A stretch of DNA of 35,447 bases from Antarcticimicrobium luteum (GCF_004358185.1 NZ_SMUV01000041.1:1-35447); one strand, 5' to 3'. Shown: positions 7,441-16,805, numbered from the stretch's first letter. Notes: generated by a model not told the origin, from the sequence alone. Program-made: numbers and translations.

Positions 7441-7764
7441 TTACATCGAGAACGAGGTGCCGCAGCCGCAGGAGGAGGTGGCGTTGGGATTGTCGATGAC
7501 GAACCGCGCGCCGATCAGCTCCTCGGTAAAGTCGATGGTGGCATTGGCCAGGAACGGCAGGGACACGGTGTCGACGACGACCTTCTGGCCCGCGCTTTCC
7601 AGCACCAGATCGTCCTCGGCCGGCTCATCCAGCGCGATGTCGTATTGAAAGCCCGAGCAGCCGCCGCCCTCGACGGCCACGCGCAGCGCCTTGCCTTGGT
7701 CGGCGGCGCCGATCTCGGCCAGGCGGGCAAAGGCACGCTCGGTCACTTTGGGGGGCAGGTTCAT
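7441..7764 (-). CDS. erpA: Iron-sulfur cluster insertion protein, ErpA/IscA (HesB) type
   Basis: A 107-residue A-type Fe-S carrier that receives clusters from the assembly machinery and delivers them to apo-enzymes in the cytoplasm. The three cluster ligands are present: Cys36 in GGGCSGFQY and Cys99/Cys101 in the C-terminal SSCGCGTSF. The N-terminus PPKVTERAFARL and the VVVDTVSLPFLANATIDF block are typical. Length is normal for the family. It is divergently arranged with dgt, leaving a 78-bp shared promoter region. Whether it is ErpA or IscA in the strict sense cannot be decided from sequence alone, but an isolated A-type protein outside the isc/suf cluster is usually called ErpA. Confidence 0.9.
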   Translation of the reverse strand: MNLPPKVTERAFARLAEIGAADQGKALRVAVEGGGCSGFQYDIALDEPAEDDLVLESAGQKVVVDTVSLPFLANATIDFTEELIGARFVIDNPNATSSCGCGTSFSM

Positions 7765-7842
7765 GGATCACTCCGGCGTTTGAATTCCTCTTGCTTTCCA
7801 ATATAGAGGCCGCGAGCACAGGCACAAGAACAAGGACGGCAG

Positions 7843-8979
7843 ATGCGCGCCCCCTATGCCTCGGATCCGGAACGCAGCCGCGGTCGGCTGGTTGCGGAAG
7901 AGGAAAGCAGCTTTCGCTCCTGTTTCCAGCGGGACCGGGACCGGATCATCCACGCCAGCGCCTTTCGGCGGCTGAAGCACAAGACCCAGGTTTTCGTCGA
8001 GCATGAGGGTGACAATTATCGCACCCGGCTGACCCATTCGATCGAGGTGGCGCAGGTGGCGCGCACCATCGCCGGCGCGCTGGGGCTGAACCAGGAACTG
8101 ACCGAGGCGGTGGCGCTGGCGCACGATCTGGGCCACACGCCCTTCGGCCATACCGGAGAGGACGCGCTGCACGCGCTGATGGCGCCCTATGGCGGGTTCG
8201 ACCACAACGCCCAGGCGATCCGCATCGTCACCGTGCTGGAACGGCACTATGCCGAATTCGACGGCTTGAACCTGACCTGGGAAACCCTTGAGGCGATCGC
8301 CAAGCACAACGGCCCGGTGGTGGGCGATCTGCCCTGGGCGCTGGCCGAATGCAACGCCGCCATCGATCTTGAACTGCACACCCATGCCAGCGCCGAGGCG
8401 CAGGTGGCCGCCCTGTCCGACGACATCGCCTATAACAACCACGACCTGCACGACGGGCTGCGCGCCGGGCTGTTCACCGACGACGACATCGCTGTGCTGC
8501 CCATCGTCGGTCCGGCCTATGAAAAGGTCGACGCGAAATATCCAGGTCTCGACCTGAACCGGCGCCGGCACGAGGCGTTGCGCCGGGTGTTCGGGGTGAT
8601 GGTGGCCGATGTGATCGACACCGCCCGTGCCGCTCTTGCGACAAGCGGCGCGCAGTCTGTGGAACAGATCCGCCTGCTGGGCCGTCCGGTGGTCTGTTTC
8701 TCGCCGCCGCTGTGGGACGATCTGAAGGAAATCCGCGCCTTTCTCTTCCGCCGCATGTATCGCGCCCCCAGCGTGATGAAAAAGCGCGCCGAGGTGGCGG
8801 TGGTGGTCGAGGAATTGTTCGCGCTGTTCCTGGCCGATCCCGGCCTGTTGCCGGCGCGCTGGCATCCCGATCTGGCCCGCGCCGCCCGCGACGAAACCGC
8901 TGTGGCGCGGATCATTTCCGATTATATTGCAGGGATGACCGACCGTTTCGCGCTGCAGGAGCATGCGCGTCTGATCTGA
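7843..8979 (+). CDS. dgt: dGTP triphosphohydrolase-like protein (HD domain)
   Basis: A 378-residue HD-domain enzyme of the dGTPase family, which cleaves dNTPs to the nucleoside and triphosphate and so limits dNTP pools. The metal site is visible: His65 in RTRLTHSIEVAQ and the His94-Asp95 pair in AHDLGHTPFGHTGE. The N-terminal SSFRSCFQRDRDRIIHASAFRRLKHKTQVF block is a family signature, and DDIAYNNHDL supplies the last metal ligand. Its length matches the type-2/short subfamily rather than the 500-residue E. coli enzyme. AAGGACG precedes the ATG. The antiporter gene starts 20 bp after it, so the two may share a transcript. Together with the dCTP deaminase and NUDIX genes it points to nucleotide-pool control. 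Confidence 0.93.
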   Translation: MRAPYASDPERSRGRLVAEEESSFRSCFQRDRDRIIHASAFRRLKHKTQVFVEHEGDNYRTRLTHSIEVAQVARTIAGALGLNQELTEAVALAHDLGHTPFGHTGEDALHALMAPYGGFDHNAQAIRIVTVLERHYAEFDGLNLTWETLEAIAKHNGPVVGDLPWALAECNAAIDLELHTHASAEAQVAALSDDIAYNNHDLHDGLRAGLFTDDDIAVLPIVGPAYEKVDAKYPGLDLNRRRHEALRRVFGVMVADVIDTARAALATSGAQSVEQIRLLGRPVVCFSPPLWDDLKEIRAFLFRRMYRAPSVMKKRAEVAVVVEELFALFLADPGLLPARWHPDLARAARDETAVARIISDYIAGMTDRFALQEHARLI

Positions 8980-8999
8980 CCCGGAAAGGGGGCGCAGGA

Positions 9000-10862
9000 A
9001 TGGCAACGCCCGTCGACGGCGCACTGACGCCGATCACCGCCTTCGCGCTGGTGGGCGCGCTTGGCGTCGGCTCGCAATGGCTGGCCTGGAAACTGCGGCT
9101 GCCGGCCATCGTGCTGATGCTGGCGGCCGGGCTGCTGATCGGCCCGGTGCTGGGGGTGTTCGATCCGCGTCGCGATATCGGCGAGCTGATGGGGCCGATG
9201 ATCGCGATCGCCGTGGCGATCATCCTGTTCGAGGGTGGTCTCACGCTGAACCTGCATTCCCTGGCCGGCGCCGCCGAGGGGGTGCGCCGGCTGGTGTTTC
9301 TGGGCGCGCCGCTGGGCTGGCTGTCCTCGACACTGGCGCTGCATTACGTGGCCGGGCTGGGCTGGGAAAGCGCGGCGGTGTTCGGCGGCATCCTGATCGT
9401 CACCGGGCCGACGGTGATCGCGCCGCTCTTGCGCACCGCGCGGTTGCAGCAGCGCCCCTCGGCGCTGTTGCAGTGGGAGGCGATCGTCAACGATCCCGTC
9501 GGCGCGCTGGCCGCGGTGCTGGCCTTTCAGATCGTGGTGGTGGTGCATGCCGACATGACCGCGGGCTATGCCCTGTGGGAACTGGGGCGCGGCATCGGTT
9601 TCGCCACCCTGGTCGGCCTCGGCGCGGGCTGGGGCCTGGCGCGGGCCTTCGACCGGGGGCTGGTGGCGGAATACATGAAGGTGCCGGTGCTCTTCGCCTC
9701 GGTGCTGGGCGTCTTCGCGCTGGCCGACGGGGTGCTGCACGAAAGCGGGCTTCTGGCGGTGACCGTCATGGGCATCTGGATCGCCAATGCGGAGCTGCCC
9801 TCATATGCCGAGATGCGCCGCTTCAAGGAGCATGCCACGATCCTGCTGGTCTCGGGCGTGTTCGTCCTGCTGGCGGCAGGGATGAACCTGGACGCGCTCT
9901 CGGTACTCGACTGGCGGGCGGGGCTGTTCGTCGTCGTGCTCATCCTGCTGGCGCGGCCCGCCGCGGTGCTGCTGGCGCTGGCGCTGACCGGTGTGCCGTG
10001 GCGTGAACGGCTGCTGGTGGCCTTCACCGGCCCGCGCGGCGTGGTCCTGATCGCCGTCGCGGGGCTGTTCGGCGAGCGGCTGGTGGCCGTTGGGCTGGAG
10101 GACGCCGCCCTGATCCCGCCGCTGGCCTTTGCGGTGGTGGTCGCCACGGTGGTGCTGCACGGCTTCACGCTGGCGCCACTGGCCCGTGCCCTGGGCCTGA
10201 CGGCGCCGGGCCGGCCCGGCCTGGTGCTGGTGGGCGGTTCGGCCTTCGCGACATCCTTCGCCGAGGCGTTGCAGCGGCTGGAGATCCCGGCGCTGATCAC
10301 CGACGCCAACCTGATCCGCCTGCGCGGGGCGCGCAACGCGGGCCTGCACACATTCTACGGCGACATCCTGTCGGAAACAGCGGAATTCAAGCTGGACCTG
10401 ATCGGTTACGACACGGTGATCGCGGCCACCGACAACGATGCCTACAACACGCTGGTGGCCACCGACCTGGCGCCGGAATACGGGCGCGGCAACGTGTTCC
10501 AGCTGCGCCGCGACACGCGCGAGACGCGCCGCCATGCCCTGCGCACCACGCTGGGCGGCAAGCGGCTGGCCGGCGGGCTGACCTATGGAGAGCTCAACAA
10601 GCGGATGCACGAGGGCTGGCGCGTCCGCAGCACCCGTCTGAGTGAGGATTTCGGACCGGAGGCCTTCTGGCGGCGCTACCCGGAGAGCGTCCCGATCGGC
10701 GAATTGCCGGCCAAGGGCGAGTTGCGCATCTTCGAATGCTTCGCCGATGACGAAACCCCGCCGGAGTTGACCGCCGGCGCCACCGTCATCCACCTGTCGC
10801 CGCCGGAGGAGAGCGGCGAAGACGACAACGCGGACGACCAGGGCGCGAGCGGACAGGATTGA
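9000..10862 (+). CDS. Monovalent cation:proton antiporter, CPA1 type, with C-terminal nucleotide-binding domain
   Basis: A 620-residue antiporter. The first about 400 residues form some twelve membrane spans with CPA1 signatures: LFEGGLTL, ILIVTGPTVIAPLL, the ion-binding Asn-Asp in EAIVNDPVGALAAV, and FTGPRGVVLIAVAGLF. After a short linker (about residue 400) comes a Rossmann-like region, LVLVGGSAFATSFAEAL, with a DTVIAATDNDAYNTLVATDL segment, typical of TrkA-N/RCK-like ligand-sensing domains; a soluble acidic tail follows. It exchanges Na+ or K+ for H+ and may be gated by a nucleotide. The frame extends 96 codons upstream inside dgt, but the ATG at 9000 is preceded by a purine-rich site and begins the hydrophobic domain. 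Family is clear; ion selectivity is not. Confidence 0.9.
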   Translation: MATPVDGALTPITAFALVGALGVGSQWLAWKLRLPAIVLMLAAGLLIGPVLGVFDPRRDIGELMGPMIAIAVAIILFEGGLTLNLHSLAGAAEGVRRLVFLGAPLGWLSSTLALHYVAGLGWESAAVFGGILIVTGPTVIAPLLRTARLQQRPSALLQWEAIVNDPVGALAAVLAFQIVVVVHADMTAGYALWELGRGIGFATLVGLGAGWGLARAFDRGLVAEYMKVPVLFASVLGVFALADGVLHESGLLAVTVMGIWIANAELPSYAEMRRFKEHATILLVSGVFVLLAAGMNLDALSVLDWRAGLFVVVLILLARPAAVLLALALTGVPWRERLLVAFTGPRGVVLIAVAGLFGERLVAVGLEDAALIPPLAFAVVVATVVLHGFTLAPLARALGLTAPGRPGLVLVGGSAFATSFAEALQRLEIPALITDANLIRLRGARNAGLHTFYGDILSETAEFKLDLIGYDTVIAATDNDAYNTLVATDLAPEYGRGNVFQLRRDTRETRRHALRTTLGGKRLAGGLTYGELNKRMHEGWRVRSTRLSEDFGPEAFWRRYPESVPIGELPAKGELRIFECFADDETPPELTAGATVIHLSPPEESGEDDNADDQGASGQD

Positions 10863-10916
10863 CCCTGCCCGCAGAGATGCTAGACCCACGCCGCGCCCCC
10901 TGAAGGAAAGAACGGT

Positions 10917-12662
10917 ATGAACATTTTCGCGGATATCCGTGCGCTGGTGACCGATGCGCTCAACGCCCTGACCGAGGACGGGACCCTGCCTGCGGGCTTG
11001 TCCTTCGACAACGTGACGGTCGAGCCGCCGCGCGATCCGGCCCATGGCGACATGGCGACAAACGCCGCGATGGTGCTGGCCAAGCCCGCCGGGATGAAGC
11101 CGCGCGACATCGCCGTGGCGCTGGCTGACCGGCTGGGCGGCGATACGCGGATCGAAACCGCCGAGGTGGCGGGGCCGGGGTTCCTGAACCTGCGGCTGTC
11201 AGGCGATGTCTGGCGCGGCGTGATCGGCGCGGTTCTGCAACAGGGCGATGGCTATGGCCGCTCGGACATGGGGCAGGGGCACAAGGTCAACGTCGAATAC
11301 GTCTCGGCGAACCCCACCGGGCCGCTGCACGTGGGTCATACCCGGGGTGCGGTTTTCGGCGATGCGCTGGCCAGCCTGCTGGCCTATTGCGGCAATGACG
11401 TCACACGCGAATACTATATCAACGACGGCGGTGCCCAGGTCGATGTGCTGGCGCGCTCGGTCTACCTGCGCTATCTCGAGGCGCTGGGGAGGGCGGTGGA
11501 ATTTCCCGACGGCACCTATCCCGGCGAATACCTGATCGAGGTCGGCGAGACGCTGGCGAAAGAGGTCGGCGACCGCTACGTGGACCAGCCCGAAGCGGTC
11601 TGGCTGGAACAGCTGCGCGATTACGCCACCGACAAGATGATGGACCTGATCCGTGCCGATCTGGCCGCGCTCGGCGTCGAGATGGACGTGTTCTTTTCCG
11701 AGAAATCGCTCTATGGCACCGGCAAGATCGAGGCGGCGATCGATTTTCTGCGGGGGCGGGGGCTGATCTATCGCGGCGTGCTGGAGCCGCCCAAGGGCAA
11801 GACCCCCGAGGATTGGGAACCGCGCGAGCAGACCCTGTTCAAATCGACCGATCATGGCGACGACGTCGACCGGCCGATCATGAAATCGGACGGCGGCTGG
11901 ACCTATTTCGCCCCCGACATCGCCTATCACTATGACAAGATCACCCGTGGCTTCGACGAGCTGATCGACGTCTTCGGTGCCGATCACGGCGGCTATGTCA
12001 AACGGATGAAGGCGGCGGTCAGCGCGCTGTCCGAGGGGCGGGTGCCGCTCGACATCAAGCTGACGCAGCTGGTCAAGCTGTGGAAGAACGGCGAGCCCTT
12101 CAAGATGTCCAAGCGGGCGGGAAACTTCGTGACGCTGCGCGACGTGGTTGAGCAGGTGGGTCCGGACGTGACCCGCTTTGTCATGCTGACGCGCAAGAAC
12201 GACGCGCCGCTGGACTTCGATTTCGACAAGGTGCTGGAGCAAAGCCGGGATAATCCGGTCTTTTATGTACAATACGCCCATGCGCGGGTGATGAGCGTGC
12301 TGCGCAAGGCAGAGCTGGCCGGCATCGCCGGCGATGACGCCACGCTCGCGGCGGCGGATCTGTCCTCGGTCGGCCATGAGGCCGAACTGGCGGTGGCCCG
12401 CAAGCTGGCCGAATGGCCGCGTCTGGTCGAGATCGCCGCCCGCTCGCATGAGCCGCATCGCGTCGCCTTCTACCTCTATGAGCTGGCCGGAGAGTTCCAT
12501 GCGTTGTGGAACCGGGGCAACGAATTGCCCGGGCTGCGCTTCCTCCAAGAGGACGACACGGCCACAAGCCATGCAAAAATGGCCCTGGCGCGGGCCGTAT
12601 CCGTTGTTATTTCCGCCGGTCTTGGTATTCTTGGGGTGACGCCGGCGCAGGAGATGCGGTGA
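10917..12662 (+). CDS. argS: Arginyl-tRNA synthetase
   Basis: A 581-residue class I aminoacyl-tRNA synthetase that charges tRNA-Arg. The N-terminal additional domain (about residues 1-90) is followed by the HIGH-type motif [13 protein letters not shown] (about residues 130-142) and later by KMSKRAGN (about 396-403), a KMSKS variant common in Arg[19 protein letters not shown] and the C-terminal anticodon-binding helical domain, with [25 protein letters not shown], complete the family. GAAAGAACGGT precedes the ATG. Eighty-eight bp separate it from the SPOR gene, and this gap contains a perfect palindrome. Length is normal. Confidence 0.97.
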   Translation: MNIFADIRALVTDALNALTEDGTLPAGLSFDNVTVEPPRDPAHGDMATNAAMVLAKPAGMKPRDIAVALADRLGGDTRIETAEVAGPGFLNLRLSGDVWRGVIGAVLQQGDGYGRSDMGQGHKVNVEYVSANPTGPLHVGHTRGAVFGDALASLLAYCGNDVTREYYINDGGAQVDVLARSVYLRYLEALGRAVEFPDGTYPGEYLIEVGETLAKEVGDRYVDQPEAVWLEQLRDYATDKMMDLIRADLAALGVEMDVFFSEKSLYGTGKIEAAIDFLRGRGLIYRGVLEPPKGKTPEDWEPREQTLFKSTDHGDDVDRPIMKSDGGWTYFAPDIAYHYDKITRGFDELIDVFGADHGGYVKRMKAAVSALSEGRVPLDIKLTQLVKLWKNGEPFKMSKRAGNFVTLRDVVEQVGPDVTRFVMLTRKNDAPLDFDFDKVLEQSRDNPVFYVQYAHARVMSVLRKAELAGIAGDDATLAAADLSSVGHEAELAVARKLAEWPRLVEIAARSHEPHRVAFYLYELAGEFHALWNRGNELPGLRFLQEDDTATSHAKMALARAVSVVISAGLGILGVTPAQEMR

Positions 12663-12709
12663 CAAAACCGCCCGAACCGCCGGCCCGAGGCAGATAGCAA
12701 GAGACCCCG

Positions 12710-12730
12710 GGCGTGGAAATTTTCCACGCC
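12710..12730. repeat. Perfect 10-bp palindrome between argS and the SPOR gene
   Basis: GGCGTGGAAA (12710-12719) and its exact reverse complement TTTCCACGCC (12721-12730) are separated by a single T. A one-base centre disfavours an RNA hairpin and suits a dimeric DNA-binding protein. It ends 20 bases before the SPOR-protein start codon, over the expected ribosome-site/promoter region. The protein that would bind is unknown. Confidence 0.6.
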
Positions 12731-12750
12731 GAAGGGGCAGCGAGGCGGAC

Positions 12751-13845
12751 ATGGCGAAAATCGAATACACCTATGGGGTGTACGGGGACGAGCTTTATGC
12801 GGACGATGCGGCCGCGCAGCCCGGAATGGATCCGGCGCGCGCGCAGGGCGCCACGCTTTCCCAGGGCTCGTTTGGCCGGGCGATGAATGTTGCCGGGGCG
12901 CTGGCATCGCTGGCGCTGGTGGTTGGCGTCGGTGTCTGGGGCTACAAGCTGATGATGCGGGATGTGAGCGGCGTGCCGGTGGTGCGGGCGCTGGTGGGGC
13001 CGATGCGGGTGCTGCCCGAGGATCCCGGCGGACGTCCGGCCGACCATCAGGGGCTGGCGGTCAACGCGGTCGCAGCCGAGGGCACGGCGGCGGCGCCGCC
13101 GGATCGGCTGGCGCTGGCGCCGCGCCCGGTGGAACTGGCCGACGAGGATGCCCCGATGGGCGTGCTTGGCGCGGCGATGGCCGTCTCGGCCGATGCCGGA
13201 TCGTTGGACCGGCGGGCCGACACACAGCCGGGCACGCCACCCGACGCGCAGGTGGCGGCCCTGGTCGAGGAACTGACCAGAGGCGTGGAGCCGCTGTCGG
13301 GCGCGGGACGCGCGCCGGCGGCGCCGGAACAGGACCGGATCGTGCAGCCGGTGCCGTTGTCCGGCGGCTCCCCGTCCGCGACAGGGGACACGGCGCAGGA
13401 CGAGACCGAAATCACCGCCGCGACGGTCCGGCCCGCGGTGTTGAACGGCCCCGGGCTGCGCCGTTCGTTGCGCCCGCACGTCCGCCCGGCACGCTTCGAT
13501 TCCGCCGCGGCGATGGGGGCGGATGTGGCGGCGGCGCTGAGCGCGGCGCAGGATGCGGTGGCCAGCCTTGATGTCGCCCCCGACACGGTTCCGGATGGCG
13601 CGCGCCTGGCCCAGCTTGGCGCCTTTGATACGCCCGAACTGGCCCGCGCCGAATGGGACCGTCTGGCCAACCGTTTCGGCGAGTATCTGGATGGAAAACA
13701 GCGGGTGATCCAGCAGGCCAGCAGCGGCGGGCGCACCTTCTACCGGCTGCGGGCGATTGGATTCGAGGATCTGTCCGACGCGCGCCGGTTCTGCTCGGCG
13801 CTGGTAGCCGAGAACGCCGACTGCATCCCGGTCACCGCGCGGTGA
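12751..13845 (+). CDS. SPOR-domain inner-membrane protein
   Basis: A 364-residue single-pass membrane protein. An N-terminal cytoplasmic part of about 45 residues (MAKIEYTYGVYGDELY...) is followed by one transmembrane span (about 46-66, AGALASLALVVGVGVWGYKL), a long Ala/Pro/Asp-rich, probably disordered periplasmic linker, and a C-terminal SPOR domain (about 285-362), recognised by ARLAQLGAFDTPELARAEWDRL and FYRLRAIGFEDLSDARRFCSAL. SPOR domains bind denuded glycan strands of peptidoglycan at division sites, so a role in cell division or septal wall remodelling is likely. The next gene, nagZ, starts on its stop codon (GTGA), linking it with muropeptide recycling. The domain call is strong; the exact cell-biological role is inferred. 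Confidence 0.88.
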   Translation: MAKIEYTYGVYGDELYADDAAAQPGMDPARAQGATLSQGSFGRAMNVAGALASLALVVGVGVWGYKLMMRDVSGVPVVRALVGPMRVLPEDPGGRPADHQGLAVNAVAAEGTAAAPPDRLALAPRPVELADEDAPMGVLGAAMAVSADAGSLDRRADTQPGTPPDAQVAALVEELTRGVEPLSGAGRAPAAPEQDRIVQPVPLSGGSPSATGDTAQDETEITAATVRPAVLNGPGLRRSLRPHVRPARFDSAAAMGADVAAALSAAQDAVASLDVAPDTVPDGARLAQLGAFDTPELARAEWDRLANRFGEYLDGKQRVIQQASSGGRTFYRLRAIGFEDLSDARRFCSALVAENADCIPVTAR

Positions 13846-14849
13846 GCTTCGGGGCGACGATCCTCGACGCCGACGGGCTGCGGCTGAGCGGCGAAGAGCG
13901 GGCGTTCTTCCGCGATGCCGACCCCTTTGGCTTTATCCTGTTTGCGCGCAACATAGACAGTGCCGGGCAGATCCGCGCGCTCTGCGGCGATTTCCGCGAG
14001 ACGGTGGGCCGGGATTGTCCGATCCTGATCGACCAGGAGGGCGGGCGCGTGCAGCGGCTGCGCGCGCCGCTGGGGCGCGAATGGCTGCCGCCGCTGGATC
14101 ACGTGACGCGCGCGGGCGAGGGGGCGGAGCGGGCGATGTACCTGCGCTATCGCCTGATCGCCGACGAACTGCGCGGGCTTGGCATTGATACCGATTGCGC
14201 GCCGATGGCCGATCTGGCCTTTGAGCAGACCCACACGTTTCTGAAGAACCGCTGTTACGGCGGCGATCCCGCGACGGTGGCCGGTCTGGCCCGCGCGGTC
14301 GCCGACGGGCTGCTGGATGGCGGCGTGCTGCCGGTGCTGAAACATATCCCCGGCCACGGACGGGCGACGCAGGACAGCCATTTCGACCTGCCGCATGTGG
14401 CGGCCGATGCCGAAACGCTGGACGGGACCGATTTCGAGGCATTCCGGGCGTTGAATGACCTGCCGATGGGGATGACCGCGCATCTGGTCTATGACGCGAT
14501 CGACGGCGCGGCGGCGACGCTTTCGGCCCCGGTGATGCGGCTGATCCGCGAGCGGATCGGCTTTCAGGGTCTGATCATGACCGACGACATCTCGATGAGG
14601 GCGCTAAAGGGCGATCTCGGCACCCTCAGCCGCGCCGCGCTGGCGGCCGGCTGCGACGTGGTGCTGCATTGCAACGGAACGCTGGCCGAACGGATCGCGG
14701 TGGCCGAGGCGTCGGGCACGATGGGCGCGGCGGCGCAGGCCCGGGCCGAGGCGGCGCTGGCCGCCCGCCGGGCGCCCGGGACGCTTGACATTCGTGCCGC
14801 CGAGGAAGAGCTTTCTGCCCTCATGGGCGGTGAGGTCTATGGCGGATAG
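13842..14849 (+). CDS. nagZ: Beta-N-acetylhexosaminidase NagZ (GH3)
   Basis: A 335-residue cytoplasmic GH3 glycosidase that removes N-acetylglucosamine from anhydro-muropeptides during wall recycling. Signatures: FGFILFARNI, ILIDQEGGRVQRL, the catalytic loop KHIPGHGRATQDSHFDLP (from Lys167, His168) and the nucleophile region LIMTDDISM (Asp248/Asp249). The frame is open for 63 codons upstream inside the SPOR gene, but GTG at 13842 overlaps the SPOR stop by four bases and gives the proper start VSFGATILDADG. Its 3' end overlaps scpA by 11 bases. AnmK, the next enzyme for the anhydro-sugar, is encoded at 30127 in this window. Length is right for NagZ. Confidence 0.94.
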   Translation: MSFGATILDADGLRLSGEERAFFRDADPFGFILFARNIDSAGQIRALCGDFRETVGRDCPILIDQEGGRVQRLRAPLGREWLPPLDHVTRAGEGAERAMYLRYRLIADELRGLGIDTDCAPMADLAFEQTHTFLKNRCYGGDPATVAGLARAVADGLLDGGVLPVLKHIPGHGRATQDSHFDLPHVAADAETLDGTDFEAFRALNDLPMGMTAHLVYDAIDGAAATLSAPVMRLIRERIGFQGLIMTDDISMRALKGDLGTLSRAALAAGCDVVLHCNGTLAERIAVAEASGTMGAAAQARAEAALAARRAPGTLDIRAAEEELSALMGGEVYGG

Positions 14850-15633
14850 AGACCTGTTTGAGGAAGAGACGCTCTCGGTCACCGAACGGCTGGCGGCCGA
14901 GGCGCTGATCGTGGATGTCGACGGGTTCGAGGGCCCGCTCGACGTGTTGCTGATGCTGTCGCGCACGCAGAAGGTGGATCTGCGCAAGATCAGCGTTCTG
15001 CAACTGGCGCGCCAGTATCTGATCTTCGTCGAAAAGGCCAAGACGCTGCGGATCGAGCTGGCCGCCGATTACCTGGTGATGGCGGCCTGGCTGGCGTTCC
15101 TGAAATCGCGCCTGCTGCTGCCGCCCGACCCCAGCGAAGAGGGCCCCTCGGGCGAGGAACTGGCGGCGCATCTGGCGTTCCAGCTGGAACGGTTGCAGGC
15201 GATGCGCGATGTCGCTGCCCGGCTGATGGCGCGCGACCAGATGGGGCGTGACTTCTTTGCCCGCGGCCAGCGCGAGGATGTGATGCGCATCCGCACCGTG
15301 ACCTATTCGGCCACGCTGCTGGATCTGATGCAGGGCTATGCACGGATCCGGACACGGGATGAATTCCGCCCCTTTGTGATGGATCGGCACAATGTCTTTA
15401 CCATGGAGCAGGCGCTGGAGCGGATGCGCCCGCTGATCGGGTTTGCCGGCCAGTGGACCGACATCACCAGCTATCTGCCCGACGGCTGGGAGGAGGATCC
15501 GGTGCGGCGCCGCTCGGCCACGGCGGCGACCTTTGCCGCCTCGCTGGAACTGGTCAAAGAGGGGCATATGGAGATACGGCAGAGCGACATGTTCGCCCCG
15601 ATCCAATTGCGCAGGAGGGACAAGAGGCCGTGA
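14839..15633 (+). CDS. scpA: Segregation and condensation protein A
   Basis: A 264-residue kleisin subunit of the SMC-ScpAB condensin complex that organises and helps segregate the chromosome. The ScpA hallmark FEGPLDVLLMLSRTQKVDLRKI lies near residues 31-53, followed by AADYLVMAAWLAFLKSRLLLP; a winged-helix-like C-terminus (FAASLELVKEGHMEIRQSDMFAPI) binds the SMC head. I chose ATG 14839, with GTGAGG just before it, rather than codons 18 further upstream: it gives MADRDLFEEE and overlaps the end of nagZ by 11 bases. It overlaps scpB by GTGA. The smc gene itself is not in the window. Confidence 0.93.
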   Translation: MADRDLFEEETLSVTERLAAEALIVDVDGFEGPLDVLLMLSRTQKVDLRKISVLQLARQYLIFVEKAKTLRIELAADYLVMAAWLAFLKSRLLLPPDPSEEGPSGEELAAHLAFQLERLQAMRDVAARLMARDQMGRDFFARGQREDVMRIRTVTYSATLLDLMQGYARIRTRDEFRPFVMDRHNVFTMEQALERMRPLIGFAGQWTDITSYLPDGWEEDPVRRRSATAATFAASLELVKEGHMEIRQSDMFAPIQLRRRDKRP

Positions 15634-16295
15634 GCGACGAGCAACAGGACGACACCCCCGGCGAGACCCTGTTCGAGGCGCCGCCGATGGGCGAGCAGGA
15701 GCGGATGGTCGAGGCGGTGCTGTTCGCCAGCGCCGAGCCGGTCACGGTGCGCGATCTGGAGGCGCGGATGCCGCATGGCTGCGATCCGGCCGAGGCGCTG
15801 GTGCATCTGCGCAAGCGCTACGAGGGACGCGGCGTGCGGGTGGTCCGGGTGGGCGACGCCTGGGCGATCCGCACCGCGCCCGATCTCGGGTATCTGATGC
15901 AGAAAGAGACGGTCGAGACGCGCAAACTGTCCCGTGCGGCGATCGAGACGCTGGCGATCATCGCCTATCATCAGCCCTGCACCCGCGCCGAGATCGAGGA
16001 AATCAGGGGCGTCTCGGTCAGCCGGGGCACCATCGACCAGCTGCTCGAGATGGAATGGATCCGGTTCGGGCGGCGCAAGATGACGCCGGGCCGTCCGGTA
16101 ACCTTTGTGGTGACGCCGCAGTTCCTGGATCATTTCGGGTTGGAGACCGCGCGCGACCTGCCGGGCCTCAAAGAGCTGCGTGCGGCCGGCCTGCTGGAGA
16201 ACCGCCCGCCGCCGGGGCCGCTGGGTCTGCCGGACGAGGATGAGGATGAGGACGACGAGGTGATCGAGGGGCAGTCCGAGCTTTTCGAGGATTGA
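15630..16295 (+). CDS. scpB: Segregation and condensation protein B
   Basis: A 221-residue partner of ScpA made of two winged-helix domains. EQERMVEAVLFASAEPVTVRDLEARM begins domain one; LSRAAIETLAIIAYHQPCTRAEIEEIRGVSVSRGTIDQLLEMEWIRFGRRKMTPGRP is the diagnostic second half. A very acidic tail (DEDEDEDDE) follows the folded part. It dimerises and binds the ScpA middle region in the SMC complex. The start is GTG at 15630, overlapping the scpA stop by four bases, so ScpA and ScpB are probably translated in a coupled way. The frame is open 59 codons upstream within scpA but has no family homology there. Confidence 0.93.
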   Translation: MSDEQQDDTPGETLFEAPPMGEQERMVEAVLFASAEPVTVRDLEARMPHGCDPAEALVHLRKRYEGRGVRVVRVGDAWAIRTAPDLGYLMQKETVETRKLSRAAIETLAIIAYHQPCTRAEIEEIRGVSVSRGTIDQLLEMEWIRFGRRKMTPGRPVTFVVTPQFLDHFGLETARDLPGLKELRAAGLLENRPPPGPLGLPDEDEDEDDEVIEGQSELFED

Positions 16296-16364
16296 CCCGG
16301 GAAATGCCCTGAAATCGGCAAATTCGGATCCTATGTTGACGGCGAGCAGCAAGGGAAACCGGAG

Positions 16365-16805
16365 ATGAACCTGAACCAGATCCTGAATATGGTCCTGCGG
16401 CTGTTGATGCGGCGCGCGATCCACGGCGGGGTCAACGCAGGGATCAACGCCGCCGCCAATCTCGGCAAGACACGCAAGTCGCGCAAGGCGCGCCGGTCGC
16501 AGGTCGCCGAACCGGCGGCGCCGCAACCATCACCGCTACCGTCGCCGCAGCCCGCGCCGCGGGCCGCCATGCCCGGACCCGCGCCGCTGCCGGACCTGCC
16601 GCCACAGGAAGAAGAGCAGGCACGGCAGGAGCAGGCGGGAGAGCAGCAGGCGGGAGAGGGGCAGGCGCAGCAGGCGCCGGTCAGCCGCCCCGCGCAGCAG
16701 GCGCGGCCGCAGCCCGCCGGGGCGTCCGCCCCGGAAGAGAGCGCCCGGCGCCAGGCCCGCCGCGCCCGGCGCGAGGCCTATGCCCTGCGGCGCAATTCGC
16801 GCTGA
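16365..16805 (+). CDS. Small Ala/Pro/Gln-rich protein downstream of scpB
   Basis: A 146-residue protein of unknown function. Residues 1-33 may form an amphipathic or membrane-associated helix (MNLNQILNMVLRLLMRRAI, then GGVNAGINAAANLG). A basic stretch KTRKSRKARRS follows. The rest is low-complexity Pro/Ala, then Gln/Glu/Gly repeats, and the end is Arg-rich (ARRQARRARREAYALRRNSR). GGAG lies six bases before the ATG. It is 69 bp after scpB in the same direction. The N-terminus looks conserved in character while the tail looks disordered; a membrane-associated adaptor is conceivable. It is probably a real gene, but nothing supports a function. Confidence 0.6.
   Translation: MNLNQILNMVLRLLMRRAIHGGVNAGINAAANLGKTRKSRKARRSQVAEPAAPQPSPLPSPQPAPRAAMPGPAPLPDLPPQEEEQARQEQAGEQQAGEGQAQQAPVSRPAQQARPQPAGASAPEESARRQARRARREAYALRRNSR

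Noticed and set aside
11199-12770. 523-codon minus-strand frame opposite argS
   Set aside because: Antisense shadow of argS; no domain, and the overlap is complete.
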